NCBI RefSeq assembly: GCF_002262875.1
Contig: NZ_NKYE01000016.1
Span: forward strand, 1-64,000
Direction of reading: 5' to 3'
Length of the DNA: 64,000 bases
Source of the DNA: Amycolatopsis antarctica
GTDB taxonomy: Bacteria; Actinomycetota; Actinomycetes; Mycobacteriales; Pseudonocardiaceae
The notes beneath the pieces were generated by a model. That model saw only the letters and a list, made by a program, of their open reading frames with translations. It was not told where the DNA came from and ran no database searches. The position numbers and the translations under genes were made by a program. Shown one piece after another: positions 34,623 through 42,453 of the stretch (the first letter of the stretch is position 1; each line of letters begins with the position of its first letter).

Positions 34623-35447
34623 TCAGCGCAGCCGTTCGTCCACAGCGGACAGTGCTTCCAGTGCGCCCATCGGCAGCGAGATCCCTCGTCCGTGGCGCAC
34701 CTCGGGCTCGCGCGGGTTGATCCGCACCAGCGCTCCGGTGGCCGCGGTGGCGAGCTCGGCGCGTCTGCGGACGGTGGGCACGGCGGTGCCCGCGCCCAGT
34801 TCCACGGTCACCAGCCCGCGCGCGCCACGGCGCCAGGCGTCCAGTTCGGCGAGGCGGGGCCGGGACCGTCGGTCGACCCAGGCGAAGTCGGAGAACATCA
34901 GGATGTTCGGCCGGGCCAGTTCGCCACAGTCCGGGCAGCGCGGCAACGGCGGCAGTGCGCGCATCGACTCCTCGTCGAGGAGCACGCGCAGATCGTCGAC
35001 GGGCCAGATCCGGTCCCCGCACGGCACCGTGCACTGGAGGTGGTGGATCGATCCGTGTACCTCGGCGACGTGGCCGTCCGGATACCCCGCCGCCTGGAAC
35101 TGACCGTCTACATTGGACGTGAACACCCGGGTGCCGCCCGGCGTCCCGGCACCCCACTCGCGCAGCAGCCGGAAGCCCTCGTGTGGCACGGTCGCCCGGT
35201 ACAGATCCAGCCGGTGACCGTAGAAGCCCCACGCCAGCCCCGGATCGGCGGCGAAGTGTGCCGGGTCGGCGACCTCGGCGAAGCTCAGCCCAAGCCGGGC
35301 GTAGGGCGGGTACGCGCGCCAGAATCCCTCGTCGCCACGGAAGTCCGGCAACCCGGAGTCGACGCCCATTCCCGCGCCCGCGCACACCAGCAGCGCGCCC
35401 GCGCCCGCGATCAGTTCGGCGGCGCGGTCCAGTTCCGCATCGAGCAA
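34623..35447 (-). CDS. Sir2-family NAD-dependent protein deacylase
   Basis: A 274-residue sirtuin. NAD-binding motifs are CAGAGMGVDSGLPDFRG and TSNVDGQFQAAG (the classical TQN is TSN here), and the catalytic His is in EVHGSIHH. Four Cys (LQCTVPCGD and RCPDCG) form the structural zinc site. The start is TTG 35447, 7 nt after the stop of the ABM gene, with GGAG about 10 nt upstream, so the two genes form an operon. Class assignment (deacetylase versus other deacylase) cannot be made by eye. Confidence 0.9.
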   Translation of the reverse strand: MLDAELDRAAELIAGAGALLVCAGAGMGVDSGLPDFRGDEGFWRAYPPYARLGLSFAEVADPAHFAADPGLAWGFYGHRLDLYRATVPHEGFRLLREWGAGTPGGTRVFTSNVDGQFQAAGYPDGHVAEVHGSIHHLQCTVPCGDRIWPVDDLRVLLDEESMRALPPLPRCPDCGELARPNILMFSDFAWVDRRSRPRLAELDAWRRGARGLVTVELGAGTAVPTVRRRAELATAATGALVRINPREPEVRHGRGISLPMGALEALSAVDERLR

Positions 35448-35454
35448 GGCCGTG

Positions 35455-35763
35455 CTACTCCGCCGTCTTGCCCACGGCGTGCACGACCTCGAACTCGTAC
35501 AGGCTCGCCCCGGAGCTGACCTTCGGCCCGTTGCCGCCGTGGCTTTGCCGGGACGGCCCGTTCGCCCACGCCTGGAAATGCTCCTCGGTCTCCCAGCGGG
35601 TGTACGCGAAGTAGCGCGTCTCCCCGGCGACCGGGCGCAGCAGTTCGAAGCCGAGGAAGCCCGGTTCGTCCGCCACAGCGCCGAGCCTGGCGGCGAACCG
35701 CTGCTCCAGCTCGGGGCCCGCGCCTTCGGGAATCTCGATCGCGTTGATCTTCACAACAGCCAT
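35455..35763 (-). CDS. Antibiotic biosynthesis monooxygenase (ABM) domain protein
   Basis: A 102-residue dimeric ferredoxin-like-fold protein. MAVVKINAIEIPEGAGPEL begins the first strand, and EPGFLGFELLRP and YFAYTRWETEEHFQAW are the conserved ABM blocks. Family members include heme-degrading IsdG/MhuD enzymes and cofactor-free oxygenases; a conserved heme-ligand His is not obvious. ATG 35763 is 6 nt after TAGGCT (leaderless). Upstream of that promoter lies the three-unit repeat array. The sirtuin gene follows in the same operon. Confidence 0.88.
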   Translation of the reverse strand: MAVVKINAIEIPEGAGPELEQRFAARLGAVADEPGFLGFELLRPVAGETRYFAYTRWETEEHFQAWANGPSRQSHGGNGPKVSSGASLYEFEVVHAVGKTAE

Positions 35764-35769
35764 GAACCC

Positions 35770-35775
35770 AGCCTA
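35770..35775 (-). promoter_or_regulatory. -10 hexamer of a leaderless promoter (ABM-sirtuin operon)
   Basis: TAGGCT on the minus strand ends 6 nt before ATG 35763. TTGGGC (35796-35791) could be a -35 with a short spacer. The first unit of the palindrome array begins 28 bp upstream of the hexamer. Confidence 0.5.
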
Positions 35776-35802
35776 CGTGTCACCCGTACGGCCCAACCAG
35801 GC

Positions 35803-35899
35803 CGCAATATGTCGACGTATTGCGAAGCATCGTGCACAAGGCATCGCAATATGTCGACGAATTGCGGTGGCGGCGGGCGCAATATGTCGACGTATTGCG
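35803..35899. repeat. Three-unit near-palindrome array, locus A
   Basis: Units of GCAATATGTCGACGTATTGC lie at 35804-35823, 35846-35865 (one base changed, GAATT) and 35879-35898, with starts 42 and 33 bp apart. Each is a 20-bp imperfect dyad around GTCGAC, with one conserved asymmetric pair (T opposite G). The first spacer carries GCATCGTGCACAAG. The array is in the gap between the DUF397 gene and the ABM gene, both on the minus strand. An almost identical array is at 49416-49510. Confidence 0.95.
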
Positions 35900-35927
35900 C
35901 ACCGGGTGGGCGGTCGGGGTAGGTCTG

Positions 35928-36134
35928 TCAGAGGTCGTAGTCGCCGTCTTTGACGCTGGCGATGAAGGTGGTCCACTCCTGGTGGGTGAAGGTGGCGGTG
36001 CCGGCGTCGGGGGTCAGGTTGTTGCGGACCTGGACGGCGTCGTCGGTGAACTTCGTCTGCACGCAGGTGGTGCCGTTCTCCGACCTGCGGGGGACGAACC
36101 ACTCGTCGGTCTTGCGCGGCATCGGTTGCCTCAT
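35928..36134 (-). CDS. DUF397 domain protein
   Basis: A 68-residue protein of the DUF397 family, common in Streptomyces and relatives as the partner of an upstream XRE regulator. It contains the strands ENGTTCVQTKFTDDAVQVRN and ends in FTHQEWTTFIASVKDGDYDL, the typical FTxxEWxAF motif. ATG 36134 overlaps the stop of the XRE gene (ATGA). Such small proteins probably modulate their partner regulator; the mechanism is not known here. Confidence 0.93.
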   Translation of the reverse strand: MRQPMPRKTDEWFVPRRSENGTTCVQTKFTDDAVQVRNNLTPDAGTATFTHQEWTTFIASVKDGDYDL

Positions 36135-36991
36135 TTCAACTCTCGGTGCACCCGGCGCAGGAAGGTGGTGCTCTCGTCCCGGCCGAGCGCCTTGGCCTTG
36201 GTCAGGTCCAGGTGGTGTGCCCCGCGAGCGACCTCGGCGGGGCTGTCCCGAATGATACTGCGCCCGTAGCTGTCGAGGATCAGCATGTCGGGCGCGGGAG
36301 CAGGGAATCGGTGCCAGGTCAGGGTGATACCGAGAAACGAGTGCACGCCGGAGCCGAGCGGCAGAACCTGGAGCACCACGTTGTCCATCGTGCTGTTGAC
36401 CTCGATCAGGTGGGCGAGCTGTTCACGCATCACAGCCTGTCCGCCTACACCTGAGCGCAGCGCGGCTTCGCCGAGAATGCACCAGTAGCTCAAAGGCGGC
36501 CGATCTGTCCGGGTGAACACTTCTGCTCGCCCCATCCGGAGGTCGAGTAGTTTCGCGGCTTCGTCGGGCCGGTTCGCGTCCTCCCATCCGAGGATCGCTT
36601 CGGCGTAGGGCCGGGTTTGCAGCATCCCGGGGATCAACTCCGAAGAGTAGAAGACCGAGGAAAGTGCCTGCTCTTGCAAGTCCACTGCACGCCGGATGTC
36701 GGCCGGGATCACGGCTGCCGTGTAGGGACTGTTCGGCCTGCGCTTGCGGGACGTGCGGGCGAACTCGACCAGTTCCTCGTGGTCCCGGCCCTGGACGCCG
36801 TAGTGGTCGAGCAGGCGTTCCAGCTCCACCGGTTTCGGCTTCGACCGTCCCACTTCCAGGTCGCTGATCTTCGACACGCTGCAGCCGAGCAGTTTCGCCG
36901 CGTCCTCCCGGGTCGCTCCGGCGTCCTCGCGCAGCCTGCGCAGGGTGGCGGCGACCTGGATGTGCTCGGTTCTCGGTGCGGGCTTGGACAT
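36131..36991 (-). CDS. XRE-family helix-turn-helix regulator with DUF5753 domain
   Basis: A 286-residue regulator of the large actinomycete family that includes WhiJ-type proteins. Residues about 12-70 hold the HTH (RRLREDAGATREDAAKLLGC, then SVSKISDLEVGRSKP), and the C-terminal DUF5753 begins near residue 95 with YSSELIPGMLQTRPYAEAIL. ATG 36991 is set by GGAGGAAGACG. It forms a three-gene cassette with DUF397 (downstream) and the divergent small gene at 37124. These cassettes are linked to development and antibiotic control in Streptomyces; the targets here are unknown. Confidence 0.94.
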   Translation of the reverse strand: MSKPAPRTEHIQVAATLRRLREDAGATREDAAKLLGCSVSKISDLEVGRSKPKPVELERLLDHYGVQGRDHEELVEFARTSRKRRPNSPYTAAVIPADIRRAVDLQEQALSSVFYSSELIPGMLQTRPYAEAILGWEDANRPDEAAKLLDLRMGRAEVFTRTDRPPLSYWCILGEAALRSGVGGQAVMREQLAHLIEVNSTMDNVVLQVLPLGSGVHSFLGITLTWHRFPAPAPDMLILDSYGRSIIRDSPAEVARGAHHLDLTKAKALGRDESTTFLRRVHRELK

Positions 36992-37123
36992 CGTCTTCCT
37001 CCGAGGTCACGGTGTGGCAGGGGCACCCGGTCAAGTTCACCCGTGTAGTTGCGCATTAAAAATACGTGCGTAGTTTACAGTCCTTGTATCGACAGGGCAC
37101 ACTACAACGGAAGGTGACCGGTC

Positions 37124-37348
37124 ATGTACTCAGACATGAAGACGAACAGCGGCACGTGGCTCTCGATCAGCGAGGGCGCCCAGGTCGGCTACCGCGTCGA
37201 GCCGGACGGGCGGTACGCCGACTTTCACTTCCACGGCCCCATGGAGCTGGAGATCGGCATGCCCGCCGAACTTGTCCGGCGCTGCCGGGACCTGTTCCGG
37301 GACGCGGTCGCCGAGATGGACCGGGCCGGGCGAAACGACGTCCGTTAG
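37124..37348 (+). CDS. Small hypothetical protein divergent from the XRE/DUF397 pair
   Basis: A 74-residue acidic protein (MYSDMKTNSGTWLSISEGAQ start; HFHGPMELEIGMPAELVRRC in the middle) of a kind often found next to XRE/DUF397 cassettes. Function unknown. GAAGGTGA lies a few bases before the ATG. The 132-bp divergent region contains AT-rich DNA (AAAAATACGTG) and two AACTAC-containing sites that may bind the XRE protein. Its stop codon abuts the stop of the M1 peptidase gene. Confidence 0.78.
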   Translation: MYSDMKTNSGTWLSISEGAQVGYRVEPDGRYADFHFHGPMELEIGMPAELVRRCRDLFRDAVAEMDRAGRNDVR

Positions 37349-38809
37349 TCAGCGCGGCGGAGCCGGGTACAGATACTCCTCGGCGGGGATGACGGTGCCG
37401 CGGAACCAGGCGTCGAAGAACCCGCGCAGATCCTCACCGGCGATCTCGCCGACGAAGGTCTCGAACTCCGGCCAGCTCGCGTTGCCGCCGAGATTGTGAT
37501 CCGCCCACCCGCGCAGTACCCGGTCGAACCGCTGTTCGCCGAGTTGCCTGCGCAGCGCGTGCACGGCGAGGATCCCCTTGTCGTAGACGCCGTCGAACTC
37601 CTTGCCTGGCCCCATGTCGTACAGCTTCGGCGCCCAGAAACCGTTGTCCGCGCGGAACCTGTCGACGGCGAGCCGATACCGGTCGTCCAGGTTCTCGCCG
37701 GTCGTACCCTCCGACCACAGCCACTGCGCATAGCTGGCAAGGCACTCGTTCAGGCAGATGTCCGCCCACGACTGCACCGACACCGAGTTGCCGTACCACT
37801 GGTGCGCGAGCTCGTGCACCACCGTCTCCAGGTCCGCCCACTGCGCGTACGTCGGCCTGCCCTGCGTCTCCAGGGAGAAGCCGATGTCCGCCTGCAGGTG
37901 GATGCCGCCCGCCGAACCCTGCGGGTACGGGCCGAACCTCCCCGACAGGAACTCGATCACCTCCGGCACCCGCCCGACCGACTCGCGGCGCTGTTCGGCG
38001 CCGGGGGCGTAGGCGTCGATCACCGGGGTGCCGTCGGACAGCGCGCCGCGTTCGATGGTGAACCTGTCGATCGCGACCGTGGTGAGGTAGCTGGCGACCG
38101 GACGGTCCTCGATCCACGTCGTGGTGGTCCAGCCATCGGCGGTGGGACCGGGCTGCTCGCGGCCGATCGACATGACCTGCCAGTCGCTGGGCACGCGCGC
38201 GTTGACGGTGAACTTCGCCTTGTCCCGCGGGGTCTCGTTCACCGGGAACCAGAACGCCGCCGAGTGCGGTTCGCCGAGCACGAACGCCCCGCCGGAGGCG
38301 CTCTGCTGCCAGCCGTTGTCGCCGAGCGAGCCGGGGGCGGCGGCCAGCGGGGTGCCGTCGTAGCGCACCCGGGCGGACACGGTCGCGCCCGCGGTGATCT
38401 GCTGCGCCGGGGTGACGACCAGTTCGAACTCGCCCTCCCGCGCGAACTCCGCCTGCCGCCCGGCGACCTCGACCGAGCGCACGTCGAAACCGCGCAGATC
38501 CAGGTTGAAGCGGCTGAGGTCCTGGGTGGCGCGCAGAGTGACGGTGGTGTCCCCTTCGAAGCGCCTGCTCGCCGGGTCGTAGCTGAACGACACCTCGTAC
38601 CCGAGGGCGTCGTAGCCGCCGTTGCCGTCGAAGGGATAGTAGGGATCACCGGCTCCCGCCGCGCCCGGCGTCGGGACCCCGGGCGTCGGCGCGGGCACCG
38701 GACGAGCCGGATCTGCGGGTTCGTCCGGCAGGGTCGGTGTGCACCCGGCGACGAGCACGCCGATCGCGCACACCACCGTCGCGAGGCGGCTGCTGTCACG
38801 GCTGCGCAT
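37349..38809 (-). CDS. M1-family zinc aminopeptidase-like lipoprotein
   Basis: A 486-residue exported metallopeptidase. The signal peptide ends in a lipobox (VLVAGC, Cys at residue 23), so it is anchored to the outer face of the membrane. A Pro-rich linker precedes the beta-sandwich N-domain and the thermolysin-like domain with H332-E-L-A-H336 and third zinc ligand E355 (NECLASY). The exopeptidase GxMEN motif appears altered, so substrate trimming specificity is unclear. ATG 38809 has no ribosome binding site but lies 6 nt after TAGACT, a leaderless arrangement. Confidence 0.9.
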   Translation of the reverse strand: MRSRDSSRLATVVCAIGVLVAGCTPTLPDEPADPARPVPAPTPGVPTPGAAGAGDPYYPFDGNGGYDALGYEVSFSYDPASRRFEGDTTVTLRATQDLSRFNLDLRGFDVRSVEVAGRQAEFAREGEFELVVTPAQQITAGATVSARVRYDGTPLAAAPGSLGDNGWQQSASGGAFVLGEPHSAAFWFPVNETPRDKAKFTVNARVPSDWQVMSIGREQPGPTADGWTTTTWIEDRPVASYLTTVAIDRFTIERGALSDGTPVIDAYAPGAEQRRESVGRVPEVIEFLSGRFGPYPQGSAGGIHLQADIGFSLETQGRPTYAQWADLETVVHELAHQWYGNSVSVQSWADICLNECLASYAQWLWSEGTTGENLDDRYRLAVDRFRADNGFWAPKLYDMGPGKEFDGVYDKGILAVHALRRQLGEQRFDRVLRGWADHNLGGNASWPEFETFVGEIAGEDLRGFFDAWFRGTVIPAEEYLYPAPPR

Positions 38810-38815
38810 GGAGGG

Positions 38816-38821
38816 AGTCTA
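38816..38821 (-). promoter_or_regulatory. -10 hexamer of a leaderless promoter inside a 13-bp divergent gap
   Basis: TAGACT on the minus strand ends 6 nt before ATG 38809. It lies between the ribosome binding site GGAGGGAG and the GTG 38823 of the divergent hydrolase gene, so the two initiation regions overlap. Confidence 0.5.
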
Positions 38822-38822
38822 G

Positions 38823-39614
38823 GTGGACGGGCCGAAGGTGCCGGAAACCCGCACGGCCGGGGGCGAGGTCGTCGACTTCGGCGGCGAGGGCCCGCCGATC
38901 GTCCTGCTGCACGGCCTGATGGGGCGGGCGCGGACGTGGTGGGCGGTGGCGCGCTGGCTGCGCCGGTACGGGCACGTCCTCGGCCTCGACGCCCGAGGGC
39001 ACGGCCTGCGCGCGCGGAAGGGGACCTGGCGCACGGAGGAGTTCGTCGAGGACGTGGCCGGGTTGATTCGCGAACTGGACGCCGGGCCCGCCGTGGTGAT
39101 CGGTCACTCGATGGGCGGCCTGCACGCGTTCGCGCTCGCGGCCACGTATCCGTCCCTCGTGCGCGCGGTCGTCGTGGAGGACATGGCGCCCGACCAGCGG
39201 GGGCGCACGGTGGACACCTGGCGCGGGTACTTCGAGTCGTGGCCGGTGCCGTTCCAGTCGCTCGGCCACGTGCGGGAGTTCTTCGGCGGTACCGGGGACT
39301 ACTTCGCCGAGTGCGTGGTGGACCGCGGCGACGGCTACCACCTGATGGCCGACCTCGCGGACCTGTACGAGATCGCGTCCGAGTGGGGCCGTCGCGACTA
39401 CTGGTCCTTTGTGGACGGTGTCAGGTGCCCGCTGCTGGCCGTCGAGGCGGAGTTCACCGCGATGCCGGCCGGGCAGCAGGCGGAACTCGCCGCACGGGTG
39501 CCCGGCGGCAGGCACCTCGTCGTCGAGGGCGCGGGACACGTCGTGCACGACGATGCCCCGCAGGAGTACCGCGGCGCCGTCGAGGCGTTTCTGGCCGCCC
39601 TCCCGGCTCCCTGA
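38823..39614 (+). CDS. Alpha/beta hydrolase (serine type)
   Basis: A 263-residue cytoplasmic alpha/beta-hydrolase with the classic elbow VVIGHSMGG (S96), oxyanion region LLHGLMGRARTWW, DARGHGLRARKG loop and terminal His in EGAGHVVHDD. The acid position in LLAVEAEFTAM appears to be Glu rather than Asp. Likely an esterase, lipase or lactonase; substrate unknown. GTG 38823 is preceded by GGAGGGAG at 7 nt. Only 13 bp separate it from the divergent M1 gene. A 15-bp hairpin ends it. Confidence 0.87.
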   Translation: MDGPKVPETRTAGGEVVDFGGEGPPIVLLHGLMGRARTWWAVARWLRRYGHVLGLDARGHGLRARKGTWRTEEFVEDVAGLIRELDAGPAVVIGHSMGGLHAFALAATYPSLVRAVVVEDMAPDQRGRTVDTWRGYFESWPVPFQSLGHVREFFGGTGDYFAECVVDRGDGYHLMADLADLYEIASEWGRRDYWSFVDGVRCPLLAVEAEFTAMPAGQQAELAARVPGGRHLVVEGAGHVVHDDAPQEYRGAVEAFLAALPAP

Positions 39615-39615
39615 C

Positions 39616-39649
39616 GCCCTTCCCCGCGACGTTGGTCGCGGGGAAGGGC
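39616..39649. terminator. Hairpin terminator between convergent genes
   Basis: GCCCTTCCCCGCGAC (39616-39630) and its exact complement (39635-39649) flank a GTTG tetraloop. It fills the gap between the hydrolase and the first PGRP amidase, and can serve both. Confidence 0.85.
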
Positions 39650-39660
39650 AGGGATGTCGG

Positions 39661-40734
39661 TCAGGCGGAGAGGAGTTCCTTCCACGCCTGGGTGTTCAGC
39701 GTGCCGAGCGAGGCGGAACGGGTGCCGGTGGAGTCGGCGAGCACGCCGGCCGCCCTGGCCGCGTCGCTGCCGGTGCCCGGGGCGACCGAGGGCGTCAGCA
39801 GCGGCCAGACGTCGGCACCGAGGAAGCCGCGTTCGTCGGCGAGCATGCTTGCCATGCAGGTGTGCCGTTCGACGCCGCGGGCATCAGCGAAGGCGGCGAC
39901 GGCGTCGGCGGTGGCCGGGCCGAACACGCCGTCGGTCGGCACGCCGCGCAGGCCCTGCCCGCGCAGCAGGTGCTGTGCGGCGAGCACCTTCTGCCCGGTG
40001 TCGCCCGGCTTGAGCAGCGGCCACTCGGCGACGGTCAGCACCTCGCTGTTCAGTGCCTTGCCGACGGCCTTGCGCAGCTCCGGCAACCGGCCGTAGAGAA
40101 CACCACCGGGGCATTCCGTCGAGTTGAAGTCACGGTGCCCCTTGATGTTCGCCGGCGTCACGCCGTACTGGCTCGCCATGTACGACACCAGTTCCACCAG
40201 CGAGCTCCACAGCTTCGCGGGTACCGAGGCGGTCACGTAGTTGCCCTCGTTCTCGATGCCGATCGCCTCGGTGTTCTTGCCGGACACGTGCGCGCCCTCG
40301 ACGTGCTTGTTGCCCGACTTCAGTGCGTCCAGGCTGTGCTGGCGCCCCTCGACGATGAATCCGCCGCGACTGTTGGTGAACTGCTGGCCGCTGTCCGACC
40401 AGCCGTTGCCGTCCATGTGCGCGTTCTGGATGATGCGGGACACCTCGAAGGCGCGCGCCTTGCTGAAATCGTCGGTGTTGCCGGGACTGGCCGTGTGGTG
40501 CACGACGATGTAGGTCGGTTTCCGGTCGAGCACGGTCACCGTGCTGCTCGGCTTGCGCGCGTTCCAGTCCGACCTGCTGTACATCGTCGGCGCGGCTTTC
40601 CCGGACACCGATTCTACGGGCGCGCTCTCGGCGAACGCGGATCCCACGGGTAGCGCGCCGAGCGCGCCGACGGCGGTGACGGTCAGGCCGCCCTTGATCA
40701 GGGTGCGGCGGTCCACGGAGGGCATCTCGGCCAT
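39661..40734 (-). CDS. Tat-exported PGRP-type N-acetylmuramoyl-L-alanine amidase (copy 1)
   Basis: The 357-residue product starts MAEMPSVDRRTLIKGG: a twin-arginine signal followed by a hydrophobic stretch ending SAFA. The peptidoglycan recognition/amidase domain (about 60-205) keeps the zinc ligands in IVVHHTA, KGHRDF and TECPGG, so it should be active in cutting the stem peptide from MurNAc. A peptidoglycan-binding repeat (KPGDTGQKVLAAQHLL, TDGVFGPATADAV) and a related C-terminal segment ending LNTQAWKELLSA follow. ATG 40734 has AGGAGA upstream. A paralogue is next door. Confidence 0.92.
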   Translation of the reverse strand: MAEMPSVDRRTLIKGGLTVTAVGALGALPVGSAFAESAPVESVSGKAAPTMYSRSDWNARKPSSTVTVLDRKPTYIVVHHTASPGNTDDFSKARAFEVSRIIQNAHMDGNGWSDSGQQFTNSRGGFIVEGRQHSLDALKSGNKHVEGAHVSGKNTEAIGIENEGNYVTASVPAKLWSSLVELVSYMASQYGVTPANIKGHRDFNSTECPGGVLYGRLPELRKAVGKALNSEVLTVAEWPLLKPGDTGQKVLAAQHLLRGQGLRGVPTDGVFGPATADAVAAFADARGVERHTCMASMLADERGFLGADVWPLLTPSVAPGTGSDAARAAGVLADSTGTRSASLGTLNTQAWKELLSA

Positions 40735-41032
40735 TCTCGGTCTCCTCAGGCAGTGGTGAATCCACCTGGGCACCCTGATGTGGTTCTGCCCCGTGCGCCC
40801 CAGTGGTATTCGTCGATTGCGCGCGACGCTAACGGCTGGACGTTCTCCGGACAATAGATAACCGACTTTGGTCGTATTATGTCGAAGAATGCCGATACGC
40901 GCGGGCTAGTCGTACTGGTCCATCTGGCGGTGCGGAATTCTGGAATCAGCCGAAACGGGCGCCGGTGGCGCAATTCCTGTCTGGGCAGGGAAAATCATCC
41001 GATGTCCGGAACAGCGGTGCCGAAATTGGTAG
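40735..41032. other. Promoter region of PGRP amidase copy 1
   Basis: No gene is seen. The stretch is more AT-rich than its surroundings, especially near 40850-40890 (AATAGATAACCGA, GTCGTATTATGTCG). It holds the AGGAGA leader of the copy 1 gene. GTATTATGTCGAAGAATGCC resembles the palindrome unit only weakly and lacks symmetry. Confidence 0.45.
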
Positions 41033-41075
41033 CCGCGTGGCTGGGGAATCGTCGGGGTACTCCCCAGCCACGCGG
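41033..41075 (-). terminator. Hairpin downstream of PGRP amidase copy 2
   Basis: CCGCGTGGCTGGGGA (41033-41047) and TCCCCAGCCACGCGG (41061-41075) form a perfect 15-bp stem with a 13-nt loop, 11 bp past the copy 2 stop. Confidence 0.85.
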
Positions 41076-41086
41076 TCGTCGGGGCG

Positions 41087-42166
41087 TCAGGCGGAGAGGA
41101 GTTCCTTCCACGCCTGGGTGTTCAGCGTTCCGAGCGAGGCGGTGCGCACGCCGGCGGCGTTCGCCAGCACACCGGCCGCGCGGGCCGCTTCGGTGTTCGT
41201 GCCGGGTGCGACGGCCGGGGTGATCAGCGGAAGCAGATCGGCACCCAGGAAACCGCGCTCCTCGGAGCGCATCGTGGCCGTGCAACTGTGCTTCTCCAGA
41301 CCGCGGGCGGCGGAGAGGGATTCGACCGCGTCCGCGGTGGACGGTCCGAAGACCCCGTCGGTGGGCACGTTGCGCGCGCCCTGCTCCCGCAGAAGGTGTT
41401 GCGCGGCAAGGACTTTCTGACCGGTCTGGCCTGGCTTGAGCAGCGGCCACTCGGTCGCCTCGCGCACCTCGACGCCGAGCGCACCGCCGACGGCCTGCCG
41501 CAGTTCGGGCAGCCTGCCGTAGAGCACGGTGCCGGGGCACTCGGTGGCGTTGAAGTCGCGGTGGCCCTTGATGTTCGCGGGCGCCACGCCGTACTGGCTG
41601 GCCATGTAGGCGACGAGCTGCACCAGCGAGGTCCAGAGGGCGGGCGGCACGTCGACGTCGACGTAGATGCCCTCGTTCTCGATGCCGATGACCTCGCTGT
41701 TGTGGTTGCCCACGTTGGCGCCCTGGACGTGCTGGGTGCCGCCGTTGAGGATCTCGATGCTGCGGTGCCTGCCCTCGGTGATGAACCCGCCGCGGCTGTT
41801 GGTGAACTGCTGGCCGCTGTCCACCCAGCCGTTGCCGTCCATGTGCGCGTTCTGGATGACGCGGGAGATCTCGAAGGCGTGTTCCTTCGAGTAGTCCTCG
41901 CTGTTGCCGGGGTCGGCGGTGTGGTGCACGACGATGTAGGTCGGCTTGTGGTTCTCGACGACGATGGCGCCGCTCGGCGGGCGGGCACCCCAGTCGGAGG
42001 TGCCGAACATCTGCGGTGGTGCCGCGACCGTCCCGTTCGCCGCTCTCCGCGCGATCGGGGCTGCGGACGCGGTGCCGATCGGCAACGCGGTGAGCGCACC
42101 GACAGCGGTGACCGTCAGTCCACCCTTGAGCAGGGCGCGACGGTCGAAGCCAGGCTTCTCAGCCAT
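41087..42166 (-). CDS. Tat-exported PGRP-type N-acetylmuramoyl-L-alanine amidase (copy 2)
   Basis: The 359-residue tandem paralogue of the preceding gene shares the signal (FDRRALLKGGLTVTAVGAL), the zinc-site blocks IVVHHTA, KGHRDF and TECPGT, and the C-terminal LGTLNTQAWKELLSA. The first mature residues and the peptidoglycan-binding repeat have diverged more. Both copies probably act on the cell wall outside the membrane; differing promoters and terminators suggest separate regulation. ATG 42166 follows GGGAGAT. About 57 bases at the 3' ends are nearly identical between copies. Confidence 0.92.
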   Translation of the reverse strand: MAEKPGFDRRALLKGGLTVTAVGALTALPIGTASAAPIARRAANGTVAAPPQMFGTSDWGARPPSGAIVVENHKPTYIVVHHTADPGNSEDYSKEHAFEISRVIQNAHMDGNGWVDSGQQFTNSRGGFITEGRHRSIEILNGGTQHVQGANVGNHNSEVIGIENEGIYVDVDVPPALWTSLVQLVAYMASQYGVAPANIKGHRDFNATECPGTVLYGRLPELRQAVGGALGVEVREATEWPLLKPGQTGQKVLAAQHLLREQGARNVPTDGVFGPSTADAVESLSAARGLEKHSCTATMRSEERGFLGADLLPLITPAVAPGTNTEAARAAGVLANAAGVRTASLGTLNTQAWKELLSA

Positions 42167-42453
42167 TTCGATCTCCCTCGGCAGGGGCGAACTCGCCGGG
42201 AGCGAACTCGCCCAGATCTATGCGTAGTGCTGCGTTATTCGGTTATGCGCAGGTGTTGATGCAGGGGTTTTCAACGGAGACGGTAGCCGCCCGGCGGGGG
42301 CTGAGACAATGGCTAACCAACTCTGGTCGGTCATTGTTGATGAGCGCCAATTCTACGGAGAGTAGAGCGATTGGTCCGTTCGGCGGATCAATACCAATGG
42401 ACCGGAGGGAATATGCGGAGCGTTTCTTCCGCTTTCTTGCTCGGAAGTGGCGG

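Noticed and set aside
35803..35899. CRISPR array
   Set aside because: Only three units with unequal short spacers, palindromic repeats and no cas genes; the same array recurs elsewhere with the same first spacer.
40871..40895. Third locus of the palindrome unit (GTATTATGTCGAAGAATGCC)
   Set aside because: Only about 14 of 20 positions match and the dyad symmetry is lost, within what chance allows.
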